DNA of 64,000 bases. Origin: Gammaproteobacteria bacterium (GTDB lineage: Bacteria > Pseudomonadota > Gammaproteobacteria > JAABTG01). Of this stretch, positions 48,543 to 60,455 are shown in pieces (position 1 is the first letter of the stretch; each line of letters opens with the position of its first letter). The stretch covers positions 3,057,549 through 3,121,548 of the forward strand of contig JAXHLS010000002.1 of assembly GCA_034522055.1 (NCBI GenBank). The letters are read 5' to 3'. Under the pieces are notes generated by a model, which was not told where the DNA came from, did no database searches, and saw only the letters and a program-made list of their open reading frames with translations. Both the position numbers and the translations under genes were made by a program.

Positions 48543-49898
48543 ATGGCCTATATCCTCATCATCGAAGACGATCCGGTATTCGGCGAACTCCTGGTCATGC
48601 ATCTTGAGGATCGCGGCCATGAATCTCGAGTCGCGGGCGACATTGGAGAAGCGCGGGAGTTGCTTTCCCAGGGCACTCCGGATGCCGTGCTTCTGGATCA
48701 CCAACTGCCCGATGGCTACGGGCTTGACCTGCTTGGGGAGCTCGGGGCGCCGAACGATGGGCCGCCGGTCATCATGATCACCGGTGTTACCGACAATGCC
48801 CTCGCCATCGAGGCGATACGTCACGGTGCGTATGACTTCATTCGCAAGCCGATGGACGACCTCGAACTCGAAACCACCCTGGGGAATGCCCTGCGCCATC
48901 ACCGCTTGTCCCGCCAAGTCTCGGCCATCACCTCCACCGAAGACCATCGAGTAGATATCAACGAGATCGTGGGTAGGAGTTCGGCGATCCTGGAAGTGTG
49001 CAAGACCGTTGGGGCAGTGGCTGCCCGCGTGGCACCGGTTCTCATCACGGGGGAGACCGGCACGGGCAAGGAGGTGGTAGCCCGCGCCATCCATCACCAC
49101 TCGGGGCGCCAGGGCCTGTTCCTGCCCCTCAACTGTTCGGTGCTGGCCGAGGGTGTCCTGGAGAGCGAGCTGTTTGGCCACGAGCGCGGCAGCTTTACCG
49201 GCGCGCTGGGGCGCAGGGAGGGCCGTTTCGAACTCGCTGCCGGCGGTACCTTGTTCCTCGATGAGGTAGGCGAGATGCCGGCGTCGCTGCAGGCCAAACT
49301 CCTGCGGGTGCTCCAGGAAGGCACTTTCGAGCGGGTGGGCGGTGGTCAGGTCCTGCATTCCGACGCCCGCGTCATCGCCGCGACCCATCGTGACCTGGAG
49401 GCCATGGTGCGCGACGGCACCTTTCGGGAAGATCTCTACTACCGCCTTAACGTGGTGTCCGTGCACTTGCCGCCGCTGCGCGAGCGGATGGCGGACCTGC
49501 CGATCCTGATCGAGCACCTGCTATACAAGATCAATGCCCGCCAACACACCGCGGTCCGACACACTGCCGAGGGCACCTGGCGTCTGCTCAATGACTACTC
49601 ATGGCCAGGCAACGTGCGCGAGCTGGAGAATGCCCTTACTCGCGCCGCGGTGCTGGCGCGGGGGGACACCCTGACACCGGAACTCTTTTCCCTGTCCGAT
49701 GACGTGGCCGCCACTGTGGTCGACGCAGGAGATGATCAGCCGGTCCCGCCGCGTCTCATCACCCTCGATGAACTGGAGCATGAGCACGTCGTCGCGGTGC
49801 TGAACCATGTGCGCTGGCACAAGGGCAGGGCCTGCGAGATCCTGGGCATCTCGCGCCCCGCCCTCGATCGCAAGATCGAGCGCTACGGGCTTGCTTGA
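48543..49898 (+). CDS. Sigma-54-dependent response regulator, ZraR/NtrC-like
   Basis: The 451-residue protein has a receiver domain (ILIIEDDPVFGELLVMHLED; phospho-Asp in DAVLLDHQLPDGYGLDLL). An AAA+ domain follows with Walker A GETGTGKE, the loop ESELFGHERGSFTGAL, Walker B GGTLFLDEVGEM and YSWPGNVRELENAL. A Fis-type helix-turn-helix closes it (GRACEILGISRPALDRKIER). The sigma-54 contact loop reads GSFTGA where GAFTGA is normal. It should activate sigma-54 promoters after phosphorylation by the divergent kinase. Confidence 0.93.
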   Translation: MAYILIIEDDPVFGELLVMHLEDRGHESRVAGDIGEARELLSQGTPDAVLLDHQLPDGYGLDLLGELGAPNDGPPVIMITGVTDNALAIEAIRHGAYDFIRKPMDDLELETTLGNALRHHRLSRQVSAITSTEDHRVDINEIVGRSSAILEVCKTVGAVAARVAPVLITGETGTGKEVVARAIHHHSGRQGLFLPLNCSVLAEGVLESELFGHERGSFTGALGRREGRFELAAGGTLFLDEVGEMPASLQAKLLRVLQEGTFERVGGGQVLHSDARVIAATHRDLEAMVRDGTFREDLYYRLNVVSVHLPPLRERMADLPILIEHLLYKINARQHTAVRHTAEGTWRLLNDYSWPGNVRELENALTRAAVLARGDTLTPELFSLSDDVAATVVDAGDDQPVPPRLITLDELEHEHVVAVLNHVRWHKGRACEILGISRPALDRKIERYGLA

Positions 49899-50103
49899 GA
49901 CGGTGTGCCCGTTCAGCGCCGCGCGTATACTAGCTTGCGGGGCTAGCCGTCACGGCAAACGATAGACTCGCTTCAGCCCGCACCTGGATGCCGATGACCC
50001 TTTTTGTGGTGCGAGAGCCGGATATGATTGCTTCTTCACATGAAGTCCCTCAGGGAACCGCTCATTTGATCTGAAGGTCATTGTTCGAGTCCTCACAATC
50101 ACC

Positions 50104-50262
50104 ATGAGGACCGGGATGAAAGCAGTCCGATTCTCCGGCAACGGCGGGGCGGGGGCGACGCTCGCCATGCAGCTGCACAATGGCATCGACTTCGACGTTC
50201 CCGAGGGCGCCGCCCCCGCGATGGTTTGCGGTGTGCTCGACGCGCTGCTCACCCGGACATGA
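50104..50262 (+). pseudogene. IS66 TnpA (orfA) fragment
   Basis: The 52-residue frame (TGMKAVRFSGNGGAGATLAM, then FDVPEGAAPAMVCGVLDALL) resembles only the C-terminal end of IS66 orfA proteins, so the N-terminal part is lost. It overlaps the TnpB start by 4 bases (ATGA), the normal arrangement of IS66. Confidence 0.55.
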
Positions 50263-50938
50263 TGCGCCCCACCGATCCCGGGCTCGCCGTCTATCTCTGC
50301 CGCGCGCCCGTGGACTTCCGCAAGTCCATCGACGGGCTGGCCGCCGTGGTGGAGGCCGAACTCGACCTCGACGCCTTCTCTTCGGCCCTGTTCGTGTTCA
50401 TCAACCGCAAGCGCGACAAGCTCAAGTGTCTCTACTGGGAGCCCAGCGGCCTCCGCCTGTGGTCATGTGGTTTGCCCGCGGCGGACCGCCCGTCCAAAAG
50501 GTACTCCTCTACCATTACGCCCTGTCACGTAGCGGCGCCGTGCCCCACGAGCTGCTCGAGGGCTTCACCGGGACCCTGCAGACCGACGGCTATGCCGGCG
50601 CCGCCGCCCGGCACCTCATCGGTGTCTGCTGTTGTACCTATGCCCGATGCAAGTTCGACGAGGCCAGCACCGTACCGCCTGGAGTGGAATGGGACGCACG
50701 CAGTGCGTCCGTAGGGGGCGCGCCACGGATGGCGCGCATCAGGGCCCACGGCAAGGGCGCCAAGGCCAAGACCAGCCGCGCCCATCACGAGACCCACGTC
50801 CAGGCTGTGCTCACCCAACTGCGCGCCTGGCTTGATACCGCATTACCGCAAGTGCCCCCTGGGACCGCCACCGGGCTAGCGCTTGGCTACCTCGACCGCT
50901 TACAGCAATTCTGCGTCCGTACGCGTCTAAGCGACTGA
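50259..50938 (+). pseudogene. IS66 TnpB fused to TnpC remnants, frameshifted
   Basis: The TnpB start reads DPGLAVYLCRAPVDFRKSID and GLAAVVEAELDLDAFSSALF, with FVFINRKRDKLKCLYW. After about 65 residues it breaks into another frame with part of the TnpC (DDE) transposase: YHYALSRSGAVPHELLEGFT, GTLQTDGYAG and CTYARCKFDEA. The 3' end of TnpC, with the IDNN and GRKN motifs, is missing. Confidence 0.75.
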
Positions 50939-51098
50939 AACGATTGCAACACACTCCCCCGAAGCCCATGTCGGATCTGGTCTAATCGGGATCCCAAGCC
51001 TACTGACACATTGTTTTTTGGCATCCCGCTGAAAGCCTTCTGCTGCGCGGCTTTGCGGCAAAGGCGACTCTAGAAAGTGTCAAAGGTGGGCTAGACGA

Positions 51099-54260
<3,162 letters not shown>

Positions 54261-55478
54261 TCAGTGGTCGTGGCTGGCGCCGGATTTTTCGATATCCGCC
54301 TTGATGAGATAGCTGTTCTCCACCACGTAGGTGTCACCGGAATTCAGCCCCGACAACACTTCTGTGAAGCGGCCGTCGCTGCGGCCCAGCTCCAGCGGGC
54401 GAATCTCGTAGCTGTCATCCACTCGGATAAACACCACGGTCCAGTCGCGGAACGATTGCAGGGCGCGATTCTCCACCGCCAGCGGCACGTCGATCTTCTC
54501 CACCACAATGTCAGCCGAAACCAGTTGACCCGGCGTCCGGTTGCCCTGGGCGTTGTCGATTTTGGTCCGCGCTATCACGAAGGGTGCATTGTTACTGCTC
54601 GGCAGCAGGTGATCGATATTGGCCTGGTATTGGCTGCCTTCGCTGTCGATGCGAACGGTCTGACCGACGGCGATTTCCTGCCGCTGTCCCGGAAAGATTT
54701 TCAGTTCCACCCATAACGTATCCAGATTGGCGACGGAAAACAGGGACTGTGCCTCGGCCAACTCACCGACATTGACGTTGCGCTGGATGACGGTACCGGC
54801 GAAGGGCGCGCGAATAGCATAAGTCTGCAGGCTCTCATTGGACTCGATGGTGGCGAGCACCGCACCCTCTTGCACTGTATCTCCCAGGCTGGCTGCGACG
54901 CGCTTGACCAGTCCGGGGAATCGCGCCTTGATATGGGCGATGGTTTCCGGATTGGCAATCAACTGGCCATAACTGATAATGCGGCGCTCGATGGTAGCCG
55001 GGCCAGCCTCACGCGTGCCGATCCCGGCCTGCCCGGCCATGGCGGCGGAGATTTCCGTGCGTCCTTCGTGGGATTCCCAGGTCCATTGATGATCCTGGCC
55101 AGCGAGTGCCAGTTTCGCTGTCACATCAAAGGAGTGCGGTTCCTCCACCACGCCTTTGCCCAGCCAGTAATCCCCCTGATGGGTGAATGTGAACCGATCC
55201 ACCTGCCCACCCAAACGGGTCAATTCGACGCTCAGTTCGGCGCCTTGGGTAACCGCATCGCCATCCCGGCTGAGCCAGGCGCGGTATTCGGGCGGGACGC
55301 CCTGTTCATAAATCGCCAGCTCCAGGGTGACATCGCCGTCTTCCAACAGCCTGCCTCCATTTGGTCCTTCTTCGGCGCTAGCGTCTTCAGCACCATGATC
55401 CTCTTCCGCGGCCTGCACCGGCCCCCACGCCAGGCACAGCATGCCGGCAATGATGAACAAAGCGTGTAGTCGTTTCAT
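54261..55478 (-). CDS. czcB: CzcB adaptor protein
   Basis: The start at 55476-55478 gives 405 residues with a signal peptide (ALFIIAGMLCLAWGPVQA). An acidic N-terminal domain unique to CzcB-like adaptors follows (EEGPNGGRLLEDGDVTLELA). The lipoyl and barrel parts include AHIKARFPGLVKRVAASLGD, YAIRAPFAGTVIQRNVNVGE and LSGLNSGDTYVVENSYLIKA. It ends in Ser-His-Asp-His. The N-terminal domain may bind the metal before handing it to the pump. Confidence 0.93.
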   Translation of the reverse strand: MKRLHALFIIAGMLCLAWGPVQAAEEDHGAEDASAEEGPNGGRLLEDGDVTLELAIYEQGVPPEYRAWLSRDGDAVTQGAELSVELTRLGGQVDRFTFTHQGDYWLGKGVVEEPHSFDVTAKLALAGQDHQWTWESHEGRTEISAAMAGQAGIGTREAGPATIERRIISYGQLIANPETIAHIKARFPGLVKRVAASLGDTVQEGAVLATIESNESLQTYAIRAPFAGTVIQRNVNVGELAEAQSLFSVANLDTLWVELKIFPGQRQEIAVGQTVRIDSEGSQYQANIDHLLPSSNNAPFVIARTKIDNAQGNRTPGQLVSADIVVEKIDVPLAVENRALQSFRDWTVVFIRVDDSYEIRPLELGRSDGRFTEVLSGLNSGDTYVVENSYLIKADIEKSGASHDH

Positions 55479-55497
55479 AATGAATGATCCTGTTCTG

Positions 55498-56802
55498 TCA
55501 GTAGCCGGAGCCACTTTCCGTGGCAGCCAGTGACTGCCCCGTGAGCTGTTCGATCAAGGCCTGGTTGAGCAGCGCCGTGGTGGCGGCATCTACCAGATCC
55601 CGTTGGGCGGCGAGCAGTTCCCGCTGCGCCGTCCGCCACTCCACATAGCTGTAACGGCCCTGCTCATAGGCGGTGCGAGTAAGATCCAGCGCCGCGCTCA
55701 GATCGGGAAGTACCCGGCTCTGCATGGCGTCCACCGTCGCCACCGCCTGCCGATGCAGGTGATACGCTTCGTAGAGTCGTGAACGCAGAACCAGCAGGGC
55801 GCTTTCTCGTCGCAAACTTACCTCGTCCCGTGCCGCCTGGGCCGCCTGTGCCTCGCCGCGATTGCGGCGACCGGAAAACAGAGGCACGGAAACACTCGCC
55901 ACCAGCGCGGAATCGCCGGTTTCCTCCAGGTAGCGGGTACCCACCTGCCAGCGGACATTGCTGCGGGACTGGCTGCGAGCGAGTGCCAGTTCCGCCTCCC
56001 GCAGGCGCTCCTGACTGGCGAAGACCCGAATGTCGGGATTCTCGCGGGCGCGCTGGAACAGATCCGGGAAACCGTCAGCAGCGGTGAAGGCAAACAAGTC
56101 CCCTTGCAAGCGGGTAAAGTCCGCCGTCTCCTTGCCCAGCAGGGTGGCCAGGACCATGAGGCTGCTGTCGTGGGCGGCCCGCAGGCGATCCCGCTCCAGC
56201 CGGCTCTGGGTCAGTTGCGCCCGGGCACGCAGGACTTCCGCCTGGGGTGCGGCGCCTCGTTCGGCCCGCTGGCTGACGATGTTATGGCTGGACTCCTCCA
56301 GCTTCACCGCATCGTCGGCGAGTTGCAGTTTTTCCTGCAAGGTCAGGGCACTGATAAAACCTCGGGTGACATCGCCGAGCAGGCCGAGGGCTTCGGCGCG
56401 GCGTTCTGCCTCGACTAATGCATAACGCCCGGAGGCTACCTGGGTGCGCGCCTGGCGTTTGCCTCCCAGTTCGATAACCGAGGACAGTGAAAGGGTGTAT
56501 TCCGCCCCGTCGAGTCCGTTGAGTTCCCCGGAACCGAGGACATTTTCCGCTTCAAAACCCAGTTCAAAGGCAGGATTCTGGTCAGCCGTCAGGCGTTTGC
56601 CTTCCAAGCCGATCAGTCTGGGAGTGAACACCTGCAGGGCAGGGTTTTGTGCCAGGGCCTGGAAAGCAGCCTGCGGCAATGTCAGGGTTTGCGCATCCGC
56701 GTCGGCGAACACTGCCAGTGGGCTGGAAAAAATCAGTCCCAATGCCAGAATAATGGCATGACGCCCACGGCGTGGGCGCCACAAAAAGTCGTCGTGATAC
56801 AT
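55498..56802 (-). CDS. czcC: CzcC outer-membrane channel
   Basis: The 434-residue protein has a signal peptide (IILALGLIFSSPLAVFA) and the repeated helical hairpins of TolC/CzcC proteins: LTLPQAAFQALAQNPALQVF, YTLSLSSVIELGGKRQARTQ, AERGAAPQAEVLRARAQLTQ and TAYEQGRYSYVEWRTAQREL. It completes the CzcCBA pump. czcB starts 19 bases downstream. Confidence 0.92.
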   Translation of the reverse strand: MYHDDFLWRPRRGRHAIILALGLIFSSPLAVFADADAQTLTLPQAAFQALAQNPALQVFTPRLIGLEGKRLTADQNPAFELGFEAENVLGSGELNGLDGAEYTLSLSSVIELGGKRQARTQVASGRYALVEAERRAEALGLLGDVTRGFISALTLQEKLQLADDAVKLEESSHNIVSQRAERGAAPQAEVLRARAQLTQSRLERDRLRAAHDSSLMVLATLLGKETADFTRLQGDLFAFTAADGFPDLFQRARENPDIRVFASQERLREAELALARSQSRSNVRWQVGTRYLEETGDSALVASVSVPLFSGRRNRGEAQAAQAARDEVSLRRESALLVLRSRLYEAYHLHRQAVATVDAMQSRVLPDLSAALDLTRTAYEQGRYSYVEWRTAQRELLAAQRDLVDAATTALLNQALIEQLTGQSLAATESGSGY

Positions 56803-56871
56803 CGCATGATTCCTGTGAAATCAGAAGAAAAAACGATTCCTCCCAAATAAGAGGGAGGTTGATTCGCAGGA

Positions 56872-57231
56872 TCAGGCTATGGGGGGGCGAAGAATGGTGT
56901 CGACGTAAGCGGAGGTATTTTGCGCGGTATAGCCCGGGACGACGTATTCTGTTATTAAAAGGGGAAGATCGAAAACATGCGTAGCCACCAATAAGTGGGA
57001 ACCGTGGCAGTGGCTACCGTGACAATGGTCGGGCATGTCTGGTCGATCGCCGTTGCCTTGCCTGTCGGTAGTATTATCTGTCGCGGGGGAGGGTTCGCCG
57101 GTAGAGTGGTGCAAGTGCTCCTGATTGTGGTGAACATCACCCAACTGGGTCGGTAATATATCCGACGCAACGGTTTGGGTTTGCACCACTATCAGTATTG
57201 CGAACAGTATTATTGTCCAGGCTTTTGACAT
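56872..57231 (-). CDS. His-rich periplasmic protein, CzcI-like
   Basis: The 119-residue product has a signal peptide (TIILFAILIVVQTQTVA). It then shows two His clusters (VHHNQEHLHHS and HCHGSHCHGSH) separated by an acidic, Asn/Asp-rich linker. This pattern fits the small His-rich CzcI or CzcE-like proteins that precede czcC in other bacteria, but sequence similarity beyond composition is not clear. It probably binds Zn(II), Cd(II) or Co(II). Base composition is lower in GC than the surroundings. Confidence 0.7.
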   Translation of the reverse strand: MSKAWTIILFAILIVVQTQTVASDILPTQLGDVHHNQEHLHHSTGEPSPATDNTTDRQGNGDRPDMPDHCHGSHCHGSHLLVATHVFDLPLLITEYVVPGYTAQNTSAYVDTILRPPIA

Positions 57232-57272
57232 GAAATCGATCAGTTAAAAAAAAGTTTGGACATGGATGAAGG

Positions 57273-58271
57273 TCAACCTAGGAGACGCCCAAGGACGATC
57301 TCGGCGCCATGGTGCCATTGATCACTACTCTTCAGGCCGAGTACGAGGAAGCCAATGGCAAGGGCAGAGACCGTGACAAAAAGAGCGGGACGTTGGGGGA
57401 TTGGCGGGCGCAACAGGCCCTCAACACGTGACGCCGTATCCGCCCCCGTGAAACCCGTCTCCACGGCGGCCACCGGGGGCGCGGTTGAACCGATCAATCG
57501 TGTCAAGTGGAGGATGGTTTCAGCGACTTGTAGTCTGTCACCCGACCGACTCGCGGCGATCTCGTCACAGGCCTGTTCGATGGCCAGCTGAAGATCACCC
57601 AGCATGCGGTGCCGTATAGACGATATATGCAGGCCAACGAACAGACCAGCGACAAACAACCTCAGCCCATCCCGGCGCCGTTGATGGGCGTACTCGTGAT
57701 CAACCACGATAGCGACTGCACGAGGATGAACCGCTTGTAGCAACGCACTGGAAAGGAAGATCTGTGGCCGTATCAGACCGGCCGTGAACACAAAATGGCG
57801 TTGCGATGAAACAACACGTGCTATGGGGCTATCCGTTGAGGGTGTGCTCAGAGTAAGCAACATCCTCAGCTTACCGCGAGCCTTCCCGAAGCGAGCGCCT
57901 GCAGCGACCAGCCAGGCTGATGCCAGCGTCGCCAGGCCGCCTAATACACTCCACTCGATGATGCCGCCAACCACCCAAGGCGTGTGAATCACACACAGAT
58001 GTATGTGGTGGTCATGGGCGCGGCAATGATCCACGCCAATTCCCAGCAAGTATGCCACTGAGGGGGAGAGCACCAGCAGCAGCAACATGCTGCTTAGCCA
58101 CACGGGTACCGTTGCCCAGGCAAAAAGAAAGTTTGCGCGAGTTGCGGGCGCCATACGATTTAGCCAAGCGGCCACGGCCGGGTAAAGCACTGCGGAAACA
58201 ACCACGATGCTCGCCCCTGCGCAGAGCAGTATCAGCAGGGAGGCGACAACGAGCCCGATCTCTGGTGTCAC
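57273..58271 (-). CDS. M56-family membrane metalloprotease with His/Cys-rich loop
   Basis: The 332-residue BlaR1/MecR1-like protein has four or five membrane helices. The protease site is HEYAH (residues 192-196), with the third zinc ligand in IEQACDEIAA (Glu232). BlaR1's penicillin-binding sensor domain is absent. Instead, between two early helices (residues 81-96), there is a short loop, DHCRAHDHHIHLCVIH, with six His and two Cys. In BlaR1/BlaI, signal binding triggers protease cleavage of the repressor. Here the loop could bind metal and trigger cleavage of the BlaI-like repressor encoded upstream. The start overlaps the blaI-like gene by 4 bases. Confidence 0.85.
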   Translation of the reverse strand: MTPEIGLVVASLLILLCAGASIVVVSAVLYPAVAAWLNRMAPATRANFLFAWATVPVWLSSMLLLLVLSPSVAYLLGIGVDHCRAHDHHIHLCVIHTPWVVGGIIEWSVLGGLATLASAWLVAAGARFGKARGKLRMLLTLSTPSTDSPIARVVSSQRHFVFTAGLIRPQIFLSSALLQAVHPRAVAIVVDHEYAHQRRRDGLRLFVAGLFVGLHISSIRHRMLGDLQLAIEQACDEIAASRSGDRLQVAETILHLTRLIGSTAPPVAAVETGFTGADTASRVEGLLRPPIPQRPALFVTVSALAIGFLVLGLKSSDQWHHGAEIVLGRLLG

Positions 58272-58666
58272 GATGGCGTGTCCCCGGACTCGGCGCGGCG
58301 TTCGGCGATCAGTCGTTCAAGCCGAGCCAGGTTTTCGTCATCGACTCTTGCCGCCAAGTCCACAAAGGCGGTGAGCATCGGTTCGAAGCGCCCCGATGAA
58401 AAGGTTTCGACCACGCCTTCGATCAGCCGCTCCATCAACTGTTCGCGGCGCACCGATGGGGTGTAGACGTAGGCATGACTGATCTTCTCGCGAGTCAGCA
58501 AATCCTTGCGGTACAGACGCTCCAACGTCGACTGCACGGTGTTGGGTGCGATACCCCGACGGCCACCAATGCGGCGGTGCACCGTCTTCGCATCGCTGGC
58601 GCCGTGGGTCCATAGTTCTTCGAGGACCGCGAGTTCGAGGTCACCGAAATAGGGCCTGAAAAGCAT
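58268..58666 (-). CDS. BlaI/MecI/CopY-family repressor
   Basis: The 132-residue protein starts LFRPYFGDLELAVLEELWTH and has the winged-helix pattern TVHRRIGGRRGIAPNTVQST, with LERLYRKDLLTREKISHAYV for the wing. The dimer domain follows (LMERLIEGVVETFSSGRFEP). It lacks the C-terminal Cys hook of CopY (CxCxxxxCxC), so it probably does not bind Cu itself and depends on the M56 protease. It heads the series blaI-like, M56, His-rich, czcC, czcB, czcA on the minus strand. No TACAnnTGTA box was seen upstream. Confidence 0.85.
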   Translation of the reverse strand: MLFRPYFGDLELAVLEELWTHGASDAKTVHRRIGGRRGIAPNTVQSTLERLYRKDLLTREKISHAYVYTPSVRREQLMERLIEGVVETFSSGRFEPMLTAFVDLAARVDDENLARLERLIAERRAESGDTPS

Positions 58667-58707
58667 CGAAGGGGAGGAACCTCAAAGGCAAATGGAATGA
58701 CGGCAGC

Positions 58708-59313
58708 TTATCCTGACAAAACAACGACCGTCAATCGGTGTTTGATGGGCTGCTTCGCTTTTCTTGGTGACGCCTTGAGCACCACGCCCTGTTCGGTCCT
58801 GGTTGAGGGTCTTCTGGGTGCAAGCATGTCGCCGCGCGTACACGTCGAGTCTACCGTCCCGGCCCAGGGCGTAGACGTTGTAGGCCTCCTTTCGTGGCCC
58901 CTCCATGTCCGGCGAGCCATGGGCATGCCCGGTACGGCCAGGCCGTGGATGTCGGGCCGTGCCGCCAGCATGCCTTGGATGACGTCGGTGGGCACGTGGC
59001 CCTCCACCACGTAGCCATCCACATAGGCCGTGTGACGGGACTGCAGGCGGCGGGGGATCCCGGCCTCGGCCTTGATGGGCTCGAGGTCCTGGACATCGCG
59101 GGCGTCCACGGTGAAGCCGTTGGCCTCGAGGTGCTCGACCCACTTGCTGCAGCAGTCGCAGGTGGGGCTCTTGTAGACCACCACCTCGGCGGCGGCGCCG
59201 TGGCGGGAGGTGAGGGCGAGGCCGGTGGCTACGGCGGCCAGCGCCAGCAGGCCTGATACCAGCAGGATTCGTGGCAGGGCCCGGGATGAAGTCTTCTTCG
59301 TCATGAAGTCCAT
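58708..59313 (-). pseudogene. DUF411 metal-binding protein with a late frameshift
   Basis: The frame from 59313 encodes a signal anchor (ILLVSGLLALAAVATGLAL). A DUF411 domain follows: VVVYKSPTCDCCSKWVEHLE, IPRRLQSRHTAYVDGYVVEG and HVPTDVIQGMLAARPDIHGL. At PGMPM a missing G (ATGGCTC where ATGGGCTC is expected) moves the frame. The correct ending (GSPDMEGPRKEAYNVYALGR, DGRLDVYARR) is readable in the next frame. The CDCC pair and most of the domain remain, so a truncated product could still bind Cu(I). A sequence error is also possible. Confidence 0.75.
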
Positions 59314-59508
59314 GGATGGATCAGCGTATCAATCACGAAAGTGATTGAAATGCGTGTACCGGGCCCCGCATGTTAGCGGCTGAGTAAATCCGCGCATAAA
59401 TGGCGAAGGTCGCAGTCGCGGGTTCAGGCGGCGTGACTCGGCCTCAGCGCGGATAGGTCGCCTCGACTCAAGCCAGGTCACGCCGCCGGGGTGGGCTTAA
59501 GAGTCGGC

Positions 59509-59685
59509 TCAGAAGATCAAGTCATCGTCGTCGACTTCAAAGGTCGTTATGCGGTCTTGTTGCATGAGTTCGACCAGCTGCCGATCGTATCGGCTCCAGA
59601 TGGCATCGCGGAGTTCGTCGATAAAGTCATAGATCGCCAATGCCTGCTCTGGTGTCCAGTCGTCCGGTATCGGGGGATGGGTCAT
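59509..59685 (-). CDS. Small IS21 accessory ORF
   Basis: The 58-residue frame (TPEQALAIYDFIDELRDAIW, RITTFEVDDDDLIF) overlaps the istB stop by the ATGA type of coupling. Short acidic proteins of this type are found behind some IS21 istB genes. Function unknown; maybe an accessory regulator. Confidence 0.6.
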   Translation of the reverse strand: MTHPPIPDDWTPEQALAIYDFIDELRDAIWSRYDRQLVELMQQDRITTFEVDDDDLIF

Positions 59686-60455
59686 GGTTGGGCTCCTTTG
59701 TTGGATTTGGCTGCGGATTGGCGCCGCTGCGCCTGTTGCTGCTGTCGCTCCTTGGCCTCCTTGAGCCGGTAGGATTCACCTTCGATAGTGAGGATCTCGG
59801 AGCGGTGTACCAGCCGGTCCACGAGGGAGACCACGCAGGAGGCGTTGGGAAAGACTTCACCCCATTCGGCGAAGGGTCGGTTGGTGGTGACCAGGGTGGA
59901 TTTCTCCTCGTAGCGGCGGGAGACGATCTCGAACAGCAGATCGGCATGGCGATTGGAGTAGGCGAGATACCCCACCTCGTCGACCGCTAGCAGTTGAGGG
60001 CGGGCGTAGCGGGCGAGGCGCCGCTTGAGGGCGCTGTCGCCATCCTGGGCGGCCAAGTCATTGAGCATCTGGCCGGCGCTGGTAAAGAGGACGCTGTGGC
60101 CGGCCAGCACCGCTTGATGGGCGATGTTGCGGGCCAGGGTGGATTTGCCGACCCCGTTGGGTCCCACCAGGATGATATTGACCGCCTCGGTAAGGAAGTC
60201 GAGGCGCATCAGCTCACTGACCAGTTCCCGGTCGCAACGGCTGGGCCAGCCCCAGTCGAAGTCGGCCAGGGGTTTGAAGCGGCCCAGCCGCGCCCCTTTC
60301 ATGCGCCGCTCGAGGCTGCGGTCGGCACGTTCTTCCTCTTCCCACTGGATCAGGGACTCGACCCAGCCAGCGTCGGCGTGCTCCTCCCAATGGCTCAGCA
60401 GGCCATGGAGCTTGAGGGCCGTGGCCCGTTCTTTCAGGGATGGGTTAGGGATCAT
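59682..60455 (-). CDS. istB: IS21 transposition helper ATPase IstB
   Basis: The 257-residue protein is a DnaA/DnaC-related AAA+ ATPase. Walker A is [20 protein letters not shown] and Walker B is [38 protein letters not shown] and [20 protein letters not shown] follow as usual. It bends target DNA and activates IstA. Its start overlaps the istA stop by 4 bases. Confidence 0.93.
   Translation of the reverse strand: MIPNPSLKERATALKLHGLLSHWEEHADAGWVESLIQWEEEERADRSLERRMKGARLGRFKPLADFDWGWPSRCDRELVSELMRLDFLTEAVNIILVGPNGVGKSTLARNIAHQAVLAGHSVLFTSAGQMLNDLAAQDGDSALKRRLARYARPQLLAVDEVGYLAYSNRHADLLFEIVSRRYEEKSTLVTTNRPFAEWGEVFPNASCVVSLVDRLVHRSEILTIEGESYRLKEAKERQQQQAQRRQSAAKSNKGAQP

Larger units (their letters stand above)
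50104..50938 (+). mobile_element. IS66-family remnant
   Basis: Parts of all three IS66 genes are present in the right order but deleted and out of frame, leaving about 0.8 kb of a normal 2.5 kb element. It marks the junction between the ZraSR-like genes and the czc operon. No terminal repeats were identified. Confidence 0.7.

Noticed and set aside
58667-58707. BlaI-type TACAnnTGTA operator before the repressor gene
   Set aside because: No such box was found here or in the short gap before czcC; the operator sequence remains unknown.
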